Assembly (NCBI GenBank): GCA_937141995.1
Contig: CAKZQX010000235.1
Span: 1-6,298, forward strand
Length of the DNA stretch: 6,298 bases
Direction of reading: 5' to 3'
DNA from: an uncultured Chloroflexaceae bacterium
Lineage (GTDB): Bacteria; Chloroflexota; Chloroflexia; Chloroflexales; Chloroflexaceae
The notes beneath the pieces were generated by a model. It was not told where the DNA came from. It did not search any database and saw only the letters and a program-made list of their open reading frames with translations. Below are positions 4,284 to 6,298 of the stretch, piece after piece. Position 1 is the first letter of the stretch. Every line of letters begins with the position of its first letter. Made by a program: the position numbers and the translations under genes.

Positions 4284-6074
4284 ATGCCACATGGTTTTGA
4301 TGAAGATGAAATAACCGGACGCAGCTATGACTGGCAGTTGACGCGGCGGCTGGCGCAGTTTCTACGGCCCTATTGGAAGCAGTTGACCCTGGCGTTGATC
4401 CTGCTGACCGGCGCGGCGCTGACCACGCTGGTGCCGCCCTTGCTGGTACAGCGGGCGATTGACGGTCCGATTGCCGCCGGGCAGACCGAGGGACTGCTGC
4501 CGATCTTTGCGCTCTACCTGGGCACGCTGCTGGCCTCCTTTGGTCTGCGGTACGCCCATACCTATATCATTCAGATCGTCGGACAGCAGGTAATGATGGA
4601 TCTGCGCATCCAGATTTTCCGCCATATCCAGCGGATGAGTCTGGCCTTCTTTGACCGCAACCCGGTAGGGCGGCTGATTACCCGGATCACCAATGATGTT
4701 GATGCCCTGAACCAGTTCCTGACACAGGGAATTGTCGCCGGACTGGCCGACAGCGTGACGCTCCTGGGCATTGTGATCACCATGCTGCTGCTCAACTGGC
4801 GGCTGGCCTTGATCAGCCTGGCCGTACTGCCGGTGCTGGCGGGTATCACCGTCATCTTTCAGCGGTTGATGCGGGCAACCTTCCGGGTGACGCGGCAACG
4901 TCTGGCGCGCATCAACGCCTACCTGAATGAGCAGATCAGCGGGGTGCTGGTGACCCAGCTCTTCAACCGGGAGACGACCAGCAAAGCACATTTCGCCGAA
5001 CTCAGCCAGGATTATCTGGCGGCCAACCTGCGCTCGCTGCGCATCTTTGCCTACTTCTTCCCAACCATCGGGTTTATGGCGGCCCTGGCAACCGCGCTGC
5101 TGCTCTACTGGGGCGGACAGGGTGTGTTGGCAAACTGGACCACATTGGGAATGCTGGTGGCCTTTGTGCAGTACACCGAGCGTGCATTTCAGCCCATCCG
5201 TGACCTGGCGGAGAAGTATACCATTCTGCAGGCGGCAATGGCGGCGGCCGAGCGGGTCTTCTGGGTGCTCGATACCTCGGAGGAGGTGCGCGACCCGGAA
5301 AAATCCCGACAGTTGCCGGCACCCGTGCGCGGCGAGATTACATTCGACAATGTTACATTTGGCTACAATCCGGATGAGCCGGTGCTGCATGGCCTGTCGT
5401 TTACCATCCCGGCAGGTCAGGCCGTCGCAATTGTCGGCGCAACCGGCGCGGGGAAGACTTCGTTGATCAGCCTGCTGGCACGCTTCTACGACATTCAGCA
5501 GGGCAGCATCCGGCTTGACGGCGTGGATATTCGTGAACTGCCCCAGGCCGTGCTGCGCCGCCATGTGGCTGCGGTTCCGCAAGACCCGGTCTGCTTTAGC
5601 GGAACGATTGCCGGCAACATCCGCCTGAATGACACAACCATCACCGATGAGCAGATCCGCCAGGCCGCCACGACTGCCAACGCCGCCACTTTTATCGAGC
5701 GACTGCCGGGTGGGTATGACTACGAAGTACGCGAGCGGGGCAGCAACCTCTCCCAGGGGCAGCGGCAACTGCTGGCCTTTGCCCGCGCCATCGCCTTCAA
5801 CCCGGAGGTGCTGTTAATCCTCGACGAGGCCACCAGCAGCGTGGATACCGAAACCGAGGCGCTGATCCAGACCGCCCTGGAACGGTTGCTCCAGGGCCGC
5901 ACCAGCATTGTTATCGCTCATCGCCTGAGTACCATTCGCCATGTTGACCGGATTATCGTCCTGCACCAGGGCCAGATCGTCGAGGATGGCAGCCATGAAG
6001 AACTGCTGGCCCGGCGTGGCTACTACTACCGGCTCTACCAGTTGCAATTTGCCGGACAACAGGTTGAGTGTTAG
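4284..6074 (+). CDS. ABC exporter half-transporter with catalytic ATPase residues (heterodimer subunit 2)
   Basis: The 596-residue protein is also a fused membrane and ATPase domain. Membrane helices lie at about 34-56, 71-96, 150-170, 171-192, 254-277 and 285-306. The ATPase domain has A-loop Tyr Y361, Walker A GATGAGKT 385-392, Q-loop Q433, Walker B D514 followed by the catalytic E515, and H-loop H546. Its signature is LSQGQ (489-493) rather than LSGGQ. In such dimers each ATP site combines Walker motifs of one chain with the signature of the other. Here the site using this chain's Walker motifs plus LSGGQ of the upstream protein should be active, and the opposite site degenerate, so the two genes very probably encode one machine. 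The start at 4284 has GGAG (4272-4275) 8 nt upstream. The gene follows its partner by 82 bp, most of it heptamer repeat. No T-rich terminator follows; a large palindrome does. The exported substrate cannot be deduced. Confidence 0.93.
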   Translation: MPHGFDEDEITGRSYDWQLTRRLAQFLRPYWKQLTLALILLTGAALTTLVPPLLVQRAIDGPIAAGQTEGLLPIFALYLGTLLASFGLRYAHTYIIQIVGQQVMMDLRIQIFRHIQRMSLAFFDRNPVGRLITRITNDVDALNQFLTQGIVAGLADSVTLLGIVITMLLLNWRLALISLAVLPVLAGITVIFQRLMRATFRVTRQRLARINAYLNEQISGVLVTQLFNRETTSKAHFAELSQDYLAANLRSLRIFAYFFPTIGFMAALATALLLYWGGQGVLANWTTLGMLVAFVQYTERAFQPIRDLAEKYTILQAAMAAAERVFWVLDTSEEVRDPEKSRQLPAPVRGEITFDNVTFGYNPDEPVLHGLSFTIPAGQAVAIVGATGAGKTSLISLLARFYDIQQGSIRLDGVDIRELPQAVLRRHVAAVPQDPVCFSGTIAGNIRLNDTTITDEQIRQAATTANAATFIERLPGGYDYEVRERGSNLSQGQRQLLAFARAIAFNPEVLLILDEATSSVDTETEALIQTALERLLQGRTSIVIAHRLSTIRHVDRIIVLHQGQIVEDGSHEELLARRGYYYRLYQLQFAGQQVEC

Positions 6075-6092
6075 GTCCAATCAGCAATCATT

Positions 6093-6110
6093 CACACGCG
6101 TTACGCGGTG
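6093..6110. repeat. Short hairpin after the second ABC gene
   Basis: CGCGT (6097-6101) and ACGCG (6103-6107) pair around a single base, extended by CAC (6093-6095) with GTG (6108-6110) past a bulged A. A real RNA hairpin would need to open central pairs to make a loop. It lies 18 nt after the stop codon and has no T-run, so it is at best a weak transcript-end structure. Confidence 0.35.
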
Positions 6111-6298
6111 GTTCATCAAACCGGGCGTTTCACCCGATGAACGACAGATTCGCCTGCGGCAGCATGGTACTTAATCTATCTTTGTCACGACATTTTGACT
6201 CTTCGAGCCAAAATGTCGTGACAAAGATCCGGGTTCTTCCGCCCTGCCGCAGGCGAATCGGGGTTTCATCGGGGCAAATGTTCGGTTTGAAGGCGCAC
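6108..6298. repeat. Large nested palindrome, continuing to the window edge
   Basis: All paired segments share the centre 6203. From inside out they are: CTC/GAG (6199-6201 with 6205-6207); a perfect 20-bp arm (6178-6197 with 6209-6228); a perfect 16-bp arm (6147-6162 with 6244-6259); 9 bp (6133-6141 with 6265-6273); 5 bp with one wobble (6126-6130 with 6276-6280); 8 bp (6116-6123 with 6283-6290); and 3 bp (6108-6110 with 6296-6298). The unpaired gaps are equal in length on both sides. No coding frame of note lies within it. It may be a palindromic repeat element, a MITE-like insertion, or a long RNA hairpin at the end of the ABC transcript. It lacks the T-run of a standard terminator. Confidence 0.85.

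Noticed and set aside
4362..5768. A 468-codon open frame on the minus strand opposite the second ABC gene.
   Set aside because: It lies wholly antisense to a gene with clear ABC motifs, its protein is rich in Gln, Gly, His and Arg with no recognisable domain, and I saw no promoter for it. It is a by-product of GC-rich codon use.
6178..6228. The 20-bp hairpin as an ordinary Rho-independent terminator.
   Set aside because: No T-run follows on either strand, the stem is part of a much larger same-centre palindrome, and it begins about 100 bp after the stop codon.

Overview
The window looks like the chromosome of a filamentous anoxygenic phototroph of the Chloroflexales, close to Chloroflexus. 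The minus strand carries a recognisable pufB-pufA-pufC cluster: the beta and alpha polypeptides of a B808-866-type core antenna and the membrane-anchored multiheme cytochrome that feeds electrons to the reaction centre. The antenna sequences resemble, but are not identical to, the Chloroflexus aurantiacus proteins as I remember them, so the species is left open. No reaction-centre pufL or pufM is visible. That fits Chloroflexus-type genomes, where pufLM lies apart from pufBAC, and argues against a Roseiflexus-type fused pufLM-BAC operon.

Minus strand, right to left: a full-consensus sigma-70-type promoter (TTGACA-N17-TATAAT, 1988-2016); a leader of about 165 nt with possible secondary structure; pufB (1815-1630); pufA (1611-1411); a strong intrinsic terminator (1381-1343); a second near-consensus promoter (TTGACC-N17-TATAAT, 1278-1306); a leader of about 210 nt; and pufC, which starts at 1062 and runs off the left edge with three of its expected four heme sites in view. 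The terminator and second promoter suggest that the antenna pair and the cytochrome are expressed as separate units, with more antenna than cytochrome.

The gene-free stretch 1816-2371 is a divergent control region. Besides the pufB promoter and leader, it holds an inverted repeat and a cluster of ATGCGG motifs just upstream of that promoter, an AT-rich section with nothing recognisable, and a weak extended -10 promoter facing right.

Plus strand: two consecutive ABC exporter half-transporters (2372-4201 and 4284-6074), separated by a gap filled with about eight heptamer repeats (GACTACA-like). Their motifs are complementary. The first protein has substituted Walker B glutamate, H-loop and A-loop positions but an intact LSGGQ. 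The second has intact Walker B, H-loop and A-loop residues but LSQGQ as its signature. Together they should form an asymmetric heterodimeric exporter with one normal and one degenerate ATP site. The substrate cannot be told from sequence.

Right end (6075-6298): no gene. A nested palindrome of at least 191 bp, all of whose paired segments share a centre at position 6203, starts soon after the second ABC gene and reaches the window edge. It is the least explained structure here.
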